A stretch of 41,639 bases of DNA from Acidobacteriota bacterium (GTDB lineage Bacteria > Acidobacteriota > Terriglobia > Acidiferrales > UBA7541): NCBI GenBank assembly GCA_003224145.1, contig QHYN01000238.1, positions 1 through 41,639 of the forward strand, written 5' to 3'. Below are positions 15,793 to 23,750 of this stretch, piece by piece. The translations under genes were made by a program, and so were the position numbers. The notes beneath the pieces are model-generated. The model had not been told where the DNA came from. It was given only the letters and a program-made list of their open reading frames with translations, and did no database searches. Position 1 is the stretch's first letter. Every line of letters begins with the position of its first letter.

Positions 15793-17505
15793 CTATTGGG
15801 ATTGATACACGGTGCGGCCGCCCATCACGGTGCGAAGCACGCGCGTTTTTGTATATTCGCTGGGCGGAACTTTCGTAAGATCGTTCGAAAGGATGATGAA
15901 ATCAGCGTATTCGCCCTGTTTTAGCTCGCCCTTCTTCCCTTCTTCAAATTCGGCGTAGGCCGAGCCGCTGGTGTACGCGTGAATACAATCGTCCAGCGAA
16001 ATTTTTTCCTGCGCTTCCCAGCCGCCTTTCGGGCCGCCGTTGGGCCGTTCGCGAGTGACGCAAGCGTACAAGCCGCGGAAAGGGCTGATAGGCTCCACGC
16101 TGTAATCCGTTCCGAACGCCAGGCGAACGCCATTTTTCAGCATGGTGGCCCAGGCATACGCGCCTTTGATGCGCTCCTTGCCGATGCGATCCTCCGCCCA
16201 GCGCATGTCCGTGGTCTGGTGAGAAGGCTGCATGGAAGCAATCACATGAAGCTGCGCGAAGCGCTGAAAATCCATCGGCGCAACGACCTGCGCGTGTTCG
16301 ATGCGGTCGCGACGGTCGCGAGGCCGGCTGGCCTTGGCGACGGCTTCGAAAACGTCGAGCGCAATGCGATTGGCGCGATCGCCGATGGCGTGAAAGGCAA
16401 GCTGGAATCCGGCCTTGTCGCGTTCGATGGCCATGGCCTGTAGCTTTTCGGGATCGTAAGTCAGAATCCCGGTGGTGGAGGGGTCATCATTGTAGGGTTC
16501 GAGCAGAGCCGCGGTGCGCGAGCCCAGAGCTCCATCGGTGACGGCTTTCAATGCGCCGGTCTTTAACCACGGATCCGTGGTGCCGCCCTGAGCGCGCCTA
16601 TTCTGCAAATCGTCGAGCGGCGCATTGAACGGCAACCACTCCGTGATGCGCACGGTGAGTTTGCCTTCTTCTTTCAACTGTTGGTAAACCTGAAAATCTT
16701 CCCACGCGGAGTTGTCCTGAACGGAAGTCACTCCATTCTGCGTGACGTTTTTAAGCACCAGCTCAATTCCCCGCCGGCGTTCTGCCTGTGAAGGATCAGG
16801 AATCCGCACCTTCACCAAGTCCATCGCCGCCGCTTCTTTCAACATGCCTGTCGGCTCGCCCAAGGCATCGTGCTCGATCTCGCCCCCCGGCGGATTCGGC
16901 GTGGTCTTGCCGATTTCCGCTTTTTTCAGCGCGAGCGAATTCGCGACAGCAACATGGCCGGAGACGTGTGTGAGGATGACCGGGTTTTTGGGAGCAACGG
17001 CATCGAGCTGCTGGCGGTTCGGGAATTTTTTCTCGGCCCAGAGCGTGTGATCCCATCCTCCACCCGTAATCCATTCTCCTTCTTTGCGGTGCGCGACGGC
17101 TTCGGCAACGCGTTTCTGCATTTCTTCGGCGGAAGGCACACCTGTCAGGGGAACTGCCAGCGCCTCTGCGGCCGCACCGCCCAAGTGCACGTGCGCGTCA
17201 TTAAACCCCGGCATGACGAATTGACCGTGAAGATTCACGGTCTCCGCGCCTTCCTGGCTGCCGCCACAGTCGAGCAAGACGTGATCCATTTTTCCGATGC
17301 AACTGATCATTCCGTCGGTCACGGCCAGGGCTTCCGCCCAAGGATGCTCGGGATCGTTCGTGTAGATGCGGCCGTGCGTGTAGTACGTCGTGTGGCTCGG
17401 TTTACTCTGCGCAGCAGTTTTCGAATGGAACGCGATGGCTCCGAGAACTGGCCCGAACGCGAGAAACCCAAGAACAAATGGCCGGCAAATCGTTTTCCTG
17501 TTCAT
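15793..17505 (-). CDS. Secreted YtcJ-like amidohydrolase
   Basis: 570 aa with a signal peptide (FVLGFLAFGPVLGAIAF, cut near AAQS). It belongs to the metal-dependent amidohydrolase superfamily: strand-1 motif NDAHVHLGG, mid-domain TDGALGSRTAAL, HAIGDRANRIALD, later FGTDYSVEPISPF. This matches the amidohydrolase_3/YtcJ subgroup, with hydrolysis of an amide or related bond in the periplasm; the substrate is unknown. Its ATG overlaps the stop of the M20 peptidase gene (ATGA), so the two are translationally coupled and may act on the same peptide-derived compound. Confidence 0.88.
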   Translation of the reverse strand: MNRKTICRPFVLGFLAFGPVLGAIAFHSKTAAQSKPSHTTYYTHGRIYTNDPEHPWAEALAVTDGMISCIGKMDHVLLDCGGSQEGAETVNLHGQFVMPGFNDAHVHLGGAAAEALAVPLTGVPSAEEMQKRVAEAVAHRKEGEWITGGGWDHTLWAEKKFPNRQQLDAVAPKNPVILTHVSGHVAVANSLALKKAEIGKTTPNPPGGEIEHDALGEPTGMLKEAAAMDLVKVRIPDPSQAERRRGIELVLKNVTQNGVTSVQDNSAWEDFQVYQQLKEEGKLTVRITEWLPFNAPLDDLQNRRAQGGTTDPWLKTGALKAVTDGALGSRTAALLEPYNDDPSTTGILTYDPEKLQAMAIERDKAGFQLAFHAIGDRANRIALDVFEAVAKASRPRDRRDRIEHAQVVAPMDFQRFAQLHVIASMQPSHQTTDMRWAEDRIGKERIKGAYAWATMLKNGVRLAFGTDYSVEPISPFRGLYACVTRERPNGGPKGGWEAQEKISLDDCIHAYTSGSAYAEFEEGKKGELKQGEYADFIILSNDLTKVPPSEYTKTRVLRTVMGGRTVYQSQ

Positions 17506-18782
17506 CGGGAGTTCTCCTCTACCATTCCGGAAATTCCCAGGACGGTCAGCAACGCGCGCTTCAGACCGGCTTCACGCCCGGCCGGTTCGTACCATTCTTG
17601 CAGCGAATGCGAACCGCCCCCGCTTCCGCCTGCGCCGATGGAGATGGCGTCGATTCCGAGGGAGAGAGGAATGTTGGCGTCCGTGGAGGAGCGCTCGAGG
17701 CGCGATTCGTTTCCGACATATTCATCGGCGGCACGAAGAGCAGCCAGCAGTGGTGAATCGGGTGACAGTTCCCCGCCCGGCCGGCTTCCTAGCAATTCCA
17801 CCTTCCATTCGAGGCTGCCTTTCGAACGGTCCCGAGGAGGCTCCATCTCATCCCGCACGCCGGCTGCGATGCAATCACGAAGCGCGGATTCGAGCCGCGT
17901 CAACTCCTCCTCACTTTCGGAACGGATGTCCACCTTAATGCGTGCTTCGTGCGGCACGGAATTGACCGATGTACCGCCTTCGATCTGGCCGATGTTGAAC
18001 GAGGTGCGCGGACTGGCCGGCACTTTTGTATTGATGAAGCGAACGGAGCCGCGGACCAGCGCATTGATGGGATTGGGCATACCGAAGTCCGACCAGCTAT
18101 GCCCACCAGGGCCGGTGACCTTCGCTTCGAGGCGGCGCGAAGCGAGCGCTTTCGTGGTGACATGTTCAATGCCCGAGCCGTCGAGCACCACAACGGCTTT
18201 GAGTTTCGAACGATAGGCCTCGATCAGTTCGCGCATTCCGCGGAGATTGCCTTCTCCTTCTTCTCCAACATTTCCCGCAAAGAGTATCGTGCGTTGGGTT
18301 TTGAGACGCGCGAATTGCATGGCACGCGCCAACGCCAAGAGCGCGGCGAGCCCCGTGCCATTGTCGGAAATGCCCGGGGCCATCATGCGGTTGCCTTCGT
18401 GCCGCACTTTCACGTTGGTGCCCGCCGGAAAAACCGTGTCCAAGTGCGCGCTGACCAGGATGATTTCTTTTTCATCCGCGCCACGCAGTTCTCCGATGAC
18501 GTTGCCCATTTCGTCGACTTGCACGGCTAATCCCGCTTCGGCCATCAATTCCTTGACGGCGGCGGCGCGCTGCTGCTCTTGATAGGGAGGGGCGGGAATT
18601 TCCGTCAGGCGGGCCTGCTCGTCATTGATCCAGGAATGATTGTGGCCAAACCAGTCAAGAGCCGCGCGCACCTGCGGGTTCCCCGTGAGCCGGGAAGCTG
18701 GAGCCTGGCGCTGTGCGTGCGAGGGAGCGGCGGAGCGAACCGGCATAATCAGAAGAATAGCGCAAACGAGCGCGTGTTTCAC
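17502..18782 (-). CDS. Secreted M20-family metallopeptidase
   Basis: 426 aa from a GTG at 18782 with AGGGTAA upstream, giving a clean signal peptide (VKHALVCAILLIMP...HAQ). An upstream start (18833) would overlap the preceding gene. M20 zinc motifs are visible: SAHLDTVFPAG, GISDNGTGLAALL and GNVGEEGEGNLRG, then the dimerisation domain with GGHSWSDFG. Enzymes of this family remove amino acids from peptides or hydrolyse acyl amino acids. It precedes and overlaps the amidohydrolase gene and follows the synthase gene at 18809 by 26 bp, so all three may share a transcript. Confidence 0.85.
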   Translation of the reverse strand: MKHALVCAILLIMPVRSAAPSHAQRQAPASRLTGNPQVRAALDWFGHNHSWINDEQARLTEIPAPPYQEQQRAAAVKELMAEAGLAVQVDEMGNVIGELRGADEKEIILVSAHLDTVFPAGTNVKVRHEGNRMMAPGISDNGTGLAALLALARAMQFARLKTQRTILFAGNVGEEGEGNLRGMRELIEAYRSKLKAVVVLDGSGIEHVTTKALASRRLEAKVTGPGGHSWSDFGMPNPINALVRGSVRFINTKVPASPRTSFNIGQIEGGTSVNSVPHEARIKVDIRSESEEELTRLESALRDCIAAGVRDEMEPPRDRSKGSLEWKVELLGSRPGGELSPDSPLLAALRAADEYVGNESRLERSSTDANIPLSLGIDAISIGAGGSGGGSHSLQEWYEPAGREAGLKRALLTVLGISGMVEENSR

Positions 18783-18808
18783 CGTTACCCTGCACGGCGC
18801 CCTTCGTT

Positions 18809-20044
18809 TCAACGGCGTGCGGCCTCCGTACAAAGGGCGCGAATCTCAGCGTCGGTGAGCACGCGCGCAGATTGCTTGGCGGCGTCCAAGATGCGGCCAA
18901 CCAGGGCATCCTCGGCGGAAATCTGGTGGCATGCGAGCCAATATAGAACATTGGATTTCCCGCTCATGGGACCGATTTCGATGATCTGATCCAGTCCGAA
19001 CAAATGCGCGGGCACGCCGCTATAAACGGCATCGGCCAAAAAGCGATCCTGCTTCTGCATGGCTTTGACAATCGCAGCCGCGTGCACGCCGGTCGCGGTC
19101 CGGAAGGCATCGTGGCCAATGACGGGATAATTCGGGGGGATCGTCGTTTTTGTGGCCGCAGCAACTTTCTCGCAATAAACTTTGAGATGGGAAAGATCGC
19201 GATCGATCAGACCCATCAACCGCAGATTCACCAGCATTAACTCCATGGGCGTGTTGCCGACGCGCTCTCCCAAAGCGTTGGCCGCGGCGTGGACTTGATG
19301 CGCGCCAGCAGCAACGGCGGCCAGCGAATTGGCGATGGACAGGCCACGATCGTTGTGGCCGTGCCAGTCGACGCGGATTTTCTCGCCGGAGGGCTCCACC
19401 ACTTCGTTGATGACAAATTTCACGAGGTTGAATGCGCCGTTGGGCGTGGCGTGGCCCACGGTGTCACAGAGAACGACAGCTCGGGCACCGTTTCGAATTG
19501 CGGTGGAATACAAACGCTTGATCGTTTCCGGGTCCGTTCGAATGGTGTCTTCCGTGACGTACATCGAAGGAAGACCATGCTGGACCGCAAACTTCACGGC
19601 GTTTTCCGTAGTTCGCTCGAGATGATCGACGGTCCAGTCTTCCACCAGCCGCCGGATGGGGCTGGAGCCCAGAAACGTCGCAGCTTCAATGGCGACGCCC
19701 ACGCGCTGAGAGATGTCCACGATGGGGCGAATGTCGTTTTCGTGAGTTCGGGCCGCACAGTTCGGCTTGATCCTCATCCGGTTCGTGGCGATTTCGCGAG
19801 CCAGCGCTTCGGTGTCGGCCACGGCGCGAGGACCTGCTCCCGGGAGGCCGATATTGACTGCGTCGATTCCGAGCGATTCCATCAGATGTAGAATTTCAAT
19901 CTTATCGTCGATGGTGGGATCAAATACCGAAGGGTTTTGCAGACCGTCACGCAGTGTTTCGTCGTCCAACAGCACGCGCGTCCCGGGAGGAATTTGCGGT
20001 GGCGTGTCCACGTTCCAGTCGTAAATCCATTCGCTTTGCTGCAT
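18809..20044 (-). CDS. Isopropylmalate/homocitrate synthase-type DRE-TIM enzyme
   Basis: 411 aa. The DRE-TIM core is plain: LLDDETLRDGLQ, VNIGLPGAG, TVDHLERTTENAV, ALGERVGNTP and the metal-binding VDWHGHNDRG. Enzymes of this type condense acetyl-CoA with a 2-oxo acid. LeuA is usually over 500 aa with a C-terminal regulatory (leucine-binding) domain; that domain is missing here, so feedback control by leucine is unlikely and homocitrate, citramalate or related synthase activity is possible. leuCD about 3 kb away on the other strand makes leucine synthesis plausible. The exact substrate is not determined. Confidence 0.8.
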   Translation of the reverse strand: MQQSEWIYDWNVDTPPQIPPGTRVLLDDETLRDGLQNPSVFDPTIDDKIEILHLMESLGIDAVNIGLPGAGPRAVADTEALAREIATNRMRIKPNCAARTHENDIRPIVDISQRVGVAIEAATFLGSSPIRRLVEDWTVDHLERTTENAVKFAVQHGLPSMYVTEDTIRTDPETIKRLYSTAIRNGARAVVLCDTVGHATPNGAFNLVKFVINEVVEPSGEKIRVDWHGHNDRGLSIANSLAAVAAGAHQVHAAANALGERVGNTPMELMLVNLRLMGLIDRDLSHLKVYCEKVAAATKTTIPPNYPVIGHDAFRTATGVHAAAIVKAMQKQDRFLADAVYSGVPAHLFGLDQIIEIGPMSGKSNVLYWLACHQISAEDALVGRILDAAKQSARVLTDAEIRALCTEAARR

Positions 20045-20077
20045 GGCGGCCTTGGGGTGGCTCCTGAAGTGGGAGTT

Positions 20078-20320
20078 CTAATTTCGCAGCGTGTAGCTTT
20101 GCGGCTGCTGCGCGGGATCCGGACGGTAGAGCGTCTTGCAGAATTCGCAACGGTAGATTTCCGCCTTCGGCCCAATGAGTGCGGCCACCTCCTTCGGGTA
20201 GTCGTACCAGCGTTTCAAATGGCCGTTACAAAGCTTGCCCTTCTCGTCTTTTTCATCACAAGCGCGCTGCTTCGGCTTGCGAGTCTTGATTTTGGGCGAC
20301 GTCGCTGTCTCTTCGGGCAT
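20078..20320 (-). CDS. Small hypothetical protein with CxxC motif
   Basis: 80 aa from the ATG at 20320, chosen because AAGGA lies 6 nt upstream and it avoids overlap with the aldehyde dehydrogenase gene. Four cysteines, C...C near the middle (RACDEKDEKGKLC) and CEFC further on, could bind one zinc as in small zinc ribbons. The lysine-rich N-terminus and low-complexity flanks suggest a nucleic-acid or ribosome-associated protein, but nothing is recognised. It lies in a minus-strand run between aldehyde dehydrogenase and the synthase gene. Confidence 0.55.
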   Translation of the reverse strand: MPEETATSPKIKTRKPKQRACDEKDEKGKLCNGHLKRWYDYPKEVAALIGPKAEIYRCEFCKTLYRPDPAQQPQSYTLRN

Positions 20321-20330
20321 GGGATCCTTT

Positions 20331-21902
20331 CTAGAAACCGTGGTCACGGAAAAAAGTCTTCAATGCGCTGCGGGCGTGGCGCAACCTGGCGACGCCGCCG
20401 CCGGAGAATTCAAATTGCAGAAAGGCGTCAGCGGCACGCTCAAGTTCCGTGCCGTAGCGGTACCACCAGGGCTTTTGGCTCCGCGGCAGACGGTCCACGT
20501 CGATATATTTCATCTGCACCATTTCGAGCAGTCCAGCCCGGCCATGCGTGCGACCCCAGCCGCTCGCTCCGCGCCCGCCGTGCGGCGCCTCCGCAATTCC
20601 AAAGTAGCTGATGGCATCGTTCACCATCACTGCTCCGGCACGGAGCCGCTTGGCAATCGATTTCCCTTTCTCCGCGTCATTAGTCCAAACGCTAGCCGCA
20701 AGGGCAAAAGGCGAATCGTTGGCGCGCTGAACCGCCTCTTCAGCATCTTTTACCGTTTGAATCGCGAGGATGGGACCGAAGGTTTCCTCCTGAAAGAGTT
20801 TCATTGACGAATTGACACCAACGATGACGGTCGGTTCAAAGAAACTCGGGCCAAGATCTCGGCGTGCGTTCCCGCCGCATAAAACTTTCGCGCCGTACGA
20901 TACCGCATCGTTGACCAAATCGCTTATGCGCTGGACATGGTGCGGCCGAATGAGTGGACCAACATCAGTGGCAGGATCAGTGCCGGGACCCAGCCGCAGC
21001 TTCTTCGTTTTCTCTACGCAGAGGTCAACGAACTCTTGCGCGACCGCTTGCTCGACGAACAAGCGCTCCACTGACAGGCACACCTGCCCACAATTGGTGT
21101 AACTGCCCCAAACCGCAGCGCTTGAGGCCACGTCCAAATCCGCGTCCGCAAGAACGATCATCGCGTCTTTGCCGCCGAGTTCCAGGACCGTGGGAATGAG
21201 CTTCTTTGCGCAAGCTTCGGCGACGCGTTTGCCGGTCGCTACGCTTCCTGTAAATAGGACTTTATCTGGAGGGGCGTCAATCAGGGCTTGGCCAACGTCT
21301 CCTCCGCCCTGAACGACAGTGACAAGGTTTTGCCGAAACCCAGCGTGCGTAAAGAGCTTTTGGATGAGTTCCCCGCACTGAGGAGTGAATTCGCTAGTTT
21401 TGCAGACGACCGCATTTCCTGCCGCAAGGGCAGGAATGATTTGGCTCATCGGGATGGCCAGCGGGTAATTCCAAGAGGAAATGATTGCAATTATGCCGAG
21501 AGGTTCATAGGCAAGATAACCGCGTTTGGCTTTCGCCGCCAGACTGTGGTGGCGCACTGGCTCTGTGCGAAGAGCGGCCGCGGCGTTCCTGGACCAATAC
21601 TCTGCGGAATCGAGCGCAACAAAAATATCTGCGAAGAGCGCTTCGACGCGCGGCTTCCCGGACTCGCGGACCACGGTGTCCGCCAATTCATTGCGCGAGG
21701 CCAGCATGCGCTGGCGCAAGTTGCGCAGTTTCGCACAACGTTCTTTGACGGAAAGCTCCGCCCAGTTCGATTGAGCAATTCGCGCGCGTACGATGATCTC
21801 CGGCACAAGCGCCGCTGGGGTTTTTTCAACCTGTGCAAAAACTTCCCCGGTCGCCGGATTGATCGACGGCAGCGTATCAATGGGAATGGCTGTGGCCGCC
21901 AT
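20331..21902 (-). CDS. NAD(P)-dependent aldehyde dehydrogenase
   Basis: 523 aa. The ALDH signature LELGGKDAMIV holds the active-site glutamate, and NCGQVCLSVERL the catalytic cysteine. The cofactor-binding FTGSVATGKRVAEA segment and the family oligomerisation end are present, with some C-terminal extension (the last ~30 residues). It converts an aldehyde to its acid; the substrate class cannot be inferred. It resembles succinate-semialdehyde or aldehyde dehydrogenases of the large ALDH clan. Confidence 0.92.
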   Translation of the reverse strand: MAATAIPIDTLPSINPATGEVFAQVEKTPAALVPEIIVRARIAQSNWAELSVKERCAKLRNLRQRMLASRNELADTVVRESGKPRVEALFADIFVALDSAEYWSRNAAAALRTEPVRHHSLAAKAKRGYLAYEPLGIIAIISSWNYPLAIPMSQIIPALAAGNAVVCKTSEFTPQCGELIQKLFTHAGFRQNLVTVVQGGGDVGQALIDAPPDKVLFTGSVATGKRVAEACAKKLIPTVLELGGKDAMIVLADADLDVASSAAVWGSYTNCGQVCLSVERLFVEQAVAQEFVDLCVEKTKKLRLGPGTDPATDVGPLIRPHHVQRISDLVNDAVSYGAKVLCGGNARRDLGPSFFEPTVIVGVNSSMKLFQEETFGPILAIQTVKDAEEAVQRANDSPFALAASVWTNDAEKGKSIAKRLRAGAVMVNDAISYFGIAEAPHGGRGASGWGRTHGRAGLLEMVQMKYIDVDRLPRSQKPWWYRYGTELERAADAFLQFEFSGGGVARLRHARSALKTFFRDHGF

Positions 21903-22020
21903 AGCGCGATTCTAACCGATTTTATCGTTCAGGGAAGGCCAACCAACTATGCTTGCTGGTGACGGAGCACCTCGTCTCGACCACGAGCCGGGCGTTTGGC
22001 TTCACCAACTGAGGGCCAGC

Positions 22021-22803
22021 TTAGGGCTTGCCGACTCGCCACGCTTCTTCGTGGCGGACTTCCACCATCACCAATCCTTGGGGCGGAACCGTGGGACCGG
22101 ACTTCGAACGGTCCTTAATTTCGTACAAGCGGTCGATGTCTTCCGGCTTGAGTTTGCCGCGACCGACGTCGAGGAGCGTGCCCACCATCTTACGCACCAT
22201 GTAGCGGAGAAAGGAGCGGCCGCTCACGGTGAAGAGCAGTTCTTCGTTGTCCGCGGAGCGCGCGAGTTCCGTCGAATAAATCTCGCGCTCCGTGGAATGC
22301 TCGTGTTCATCGTCCTCCGAGCCTGTCGAGGCCGCGAAGGATGCAAAGTCGTGCGTGCCCACAAACCTTGCTGCTGCGTCGCGCATGGCATCTTCATCGA
22401 GCGGAAACGGATAATGCAGGACGTACCGCCAGACCGCCGGCGGCACGACTTTCCCGCGATACAAACGATAACGGTAGGTTTTGCCGCGCGCGGACCAGCG
22501 CGCATTGAAATCCGGGCCGACCTCCTCGGACCCAACGATGCGAATCGCCGGCGGAAGCAAGGCGTTCAGCGCGCGCTGAAATTCCTGAGCCGACAAGGGA
22601 GATTGCGTGCGAAAGCTGGCCACTTGTCCCAGGGCGTGCACGCCGGCATCTGTGCGGCCAGCGCCATGCAGAATAATCCTTTCCTGCGTCAGACGCTGGA
22701 GTACATGGACGATTTCGCCCTGAATCGTGGGCTTGTTCGCCTGCATTTGCCAGCCGTGGAAATCCGTGCCGTCGTAGGCGATGGTGAGTTTGAAATAACG
22801 CAT
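22021..22803 (-). CDS. truA: tRNA pseudouridine(38-40) synthase
   Basis: 260 aa, normal length. N-terminal YFKLTIAYDGTDFHGWQ and the catalytic GRTDAGVHA segment with D52 identify TruA, which makes pseudouridine in the anticodon arm of many tRNAs. The later RSFLRYMVRKMVG segment is also typical. It follows pyrE by 21 bp on the same strand, suggesting cotranscription. Confidence 0.95.
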   Translation of the reverse strand: MRYFKLTIAYDGTDFHGWQMQANKPTIQGEIVHVLQRLTQERIILHGAGRTDAGVHALGQVASFRTQSPLSAQEFQRALNALLPPAIRIVGSEEVGPDFNARWSARGKTYRYRLYRGKVVPPAVWRYVLHYPFPLDEDAMRDAAARFVGTHDFASFAASTGSEDDEHEHSTEREIYSTELARSADNEELLFTVSGRSFLRYMVRKMVGTLLDVGRGKLKPEDIDRLYEIKDRSKSGPTVPPQGLVMVEVRHEEAWRVGKP

Positions 22804-22824
22804 GAGGGGGAGGGGACATCCGGA

Positions 22825-23442
22825 TCAGGGAGCGGTGCGCACGAAACGGCTGCCGGGTTTCACGGCAGGGCTGCCGCTGCGGCAGAGCGGACAATCCTCG
22901 GGTTCGTAGCTGGCGATGGGAACCTGGATCAGCGATTGTGCTTCCACCTCAAATTCGATCGTGCCGCCGCTGCGGTCGATCAGCGCGCCGGCAGCCACCA
23001 CGCGGCCGCCCGCTTCTTCGACAACTCGTATGGTCTCCTCGGTTGAACCACCCGTGGTCCAAACGTCCTCCACCACGAGAACATGCTGGTCGGGGCGGAT
23101 ATCGAACCCGCGACGCAGGGTCATCATTCCGCTCGCGTCGCGCTCCGCAAAGAGGGCGGGCACACCACCGCCAAATTGGTTTTTCGGTTCCGGCAACGCC
23201 CGGGCAACTTCCTGACCGATGATCAATCCTCCGATCGCCGGCGAGACGACCGCATCAATGCGCACATCGGAGAAGAGCGCCGCCAGCGCTTGTCCGAGCT
23301 TTTCCGCGAAGCGCGGATACTGCAAGACCAGCGCACACTGCACGTATGTGCCACTGTGAAGCCCGCTGGAGAGCTCGAAATGGCCGTGACGGATGGCGCC
23401 GGCCGTCTCGAACATTTTCAGGATTTCTTCTCGCTTGAGCAT
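22825..23442 (-). CDS. pyrE: Orotate phosphoribosyltransferase
   Basis: 205 aa. It transfers the phosphoribosyl group from PRPP to orotate in pyrimidine synthesis. The PRPP-binding motif VLVVEDVWTTGGS and the N-terminal GHFELSSGLHSGTYV loop are clear. A C-terminal extension carries CPLC and a proline-rich tail, seen in some bacterial PyrE proteins. It heads a minus-strand pair with truA. Confidence 0.93.
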   Translation of the reverse strand: MLKREEILKMFETAGAIRHGHFELSSGLHSGTYVQCALVLQYPRFAEKLGQALAALFSDVRIDAVVSPAIGGLIIGQEVARALPEPKNQFGGGVPALFAERDASGMMTLRRGFDIRPDQHVLVVEDVWTTGGSTEETIRVVEEAGGRVVAAGALIDRSGGTIEFEVEAQSLIQVPIASYEPEDCPLCRSGSPAVKPGSRFVRTAP

Positions 23443-23509
23443 GGTCCGAGCTAACCGTTCGCCGCTCCTAACCGTCGAAATGTCAGCAGCCTAGCCGTGG
23501 TGTCCTTCG

Positions 23510-23538
23510 TTGTCAAGGAACGGGTCGCCTGTTAGACT
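23510..23538 (+). promoter_or_regulatory. Predicted sigma70 promoter for the TolC-like gene
   Basis: TTGTCA (23510-23515), a 17-nt spacer, then TAGACT (23533-23538). This would give a ~205-nt untranslated leader before the gene at 23751. That leader (in the 308-bp gap 23443-23750) shows a small GC hairpin (CCCCGTGCGGGG) but no riboswitch I recognise. Confidence 0.45.
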
Positions 23539-23750
23539 GCTTTTTCGTTTGGTCGGCGTGATTCAGAGCTTGCAGCGGCTTCCAGTCCGTCCCCGTGCGG
23601 GGTAAAGGCAAGGTGGTTGAATCTCGGTTTGCAACCCCAAAACGGTCAATTATTTGAAACAAATTCCATTCTACGAACGTTTTACAGATTTGAGTCCAGC
23701 TCAGTACAAATTAAGTCCCTTGGGGAGAAATCTTGAGGGTAAGGAGCCCT

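Noticed and set aside
16870-18216. A 448-codon plus-strand frame across two minus-strand genes
   Set aside because: It runs opposite the amidohydrolase and M20 peptidase genes, which have complete motifs. The frame has no domain, no start signal and skewed composition.
23560-23700. Possible tRNA or riboswitch in the leader of the TolC-like gene
   Set aside because: A small GC hairpin exists, but no cloverleaf, TPsiC-like loop or known aptamer core could be found.
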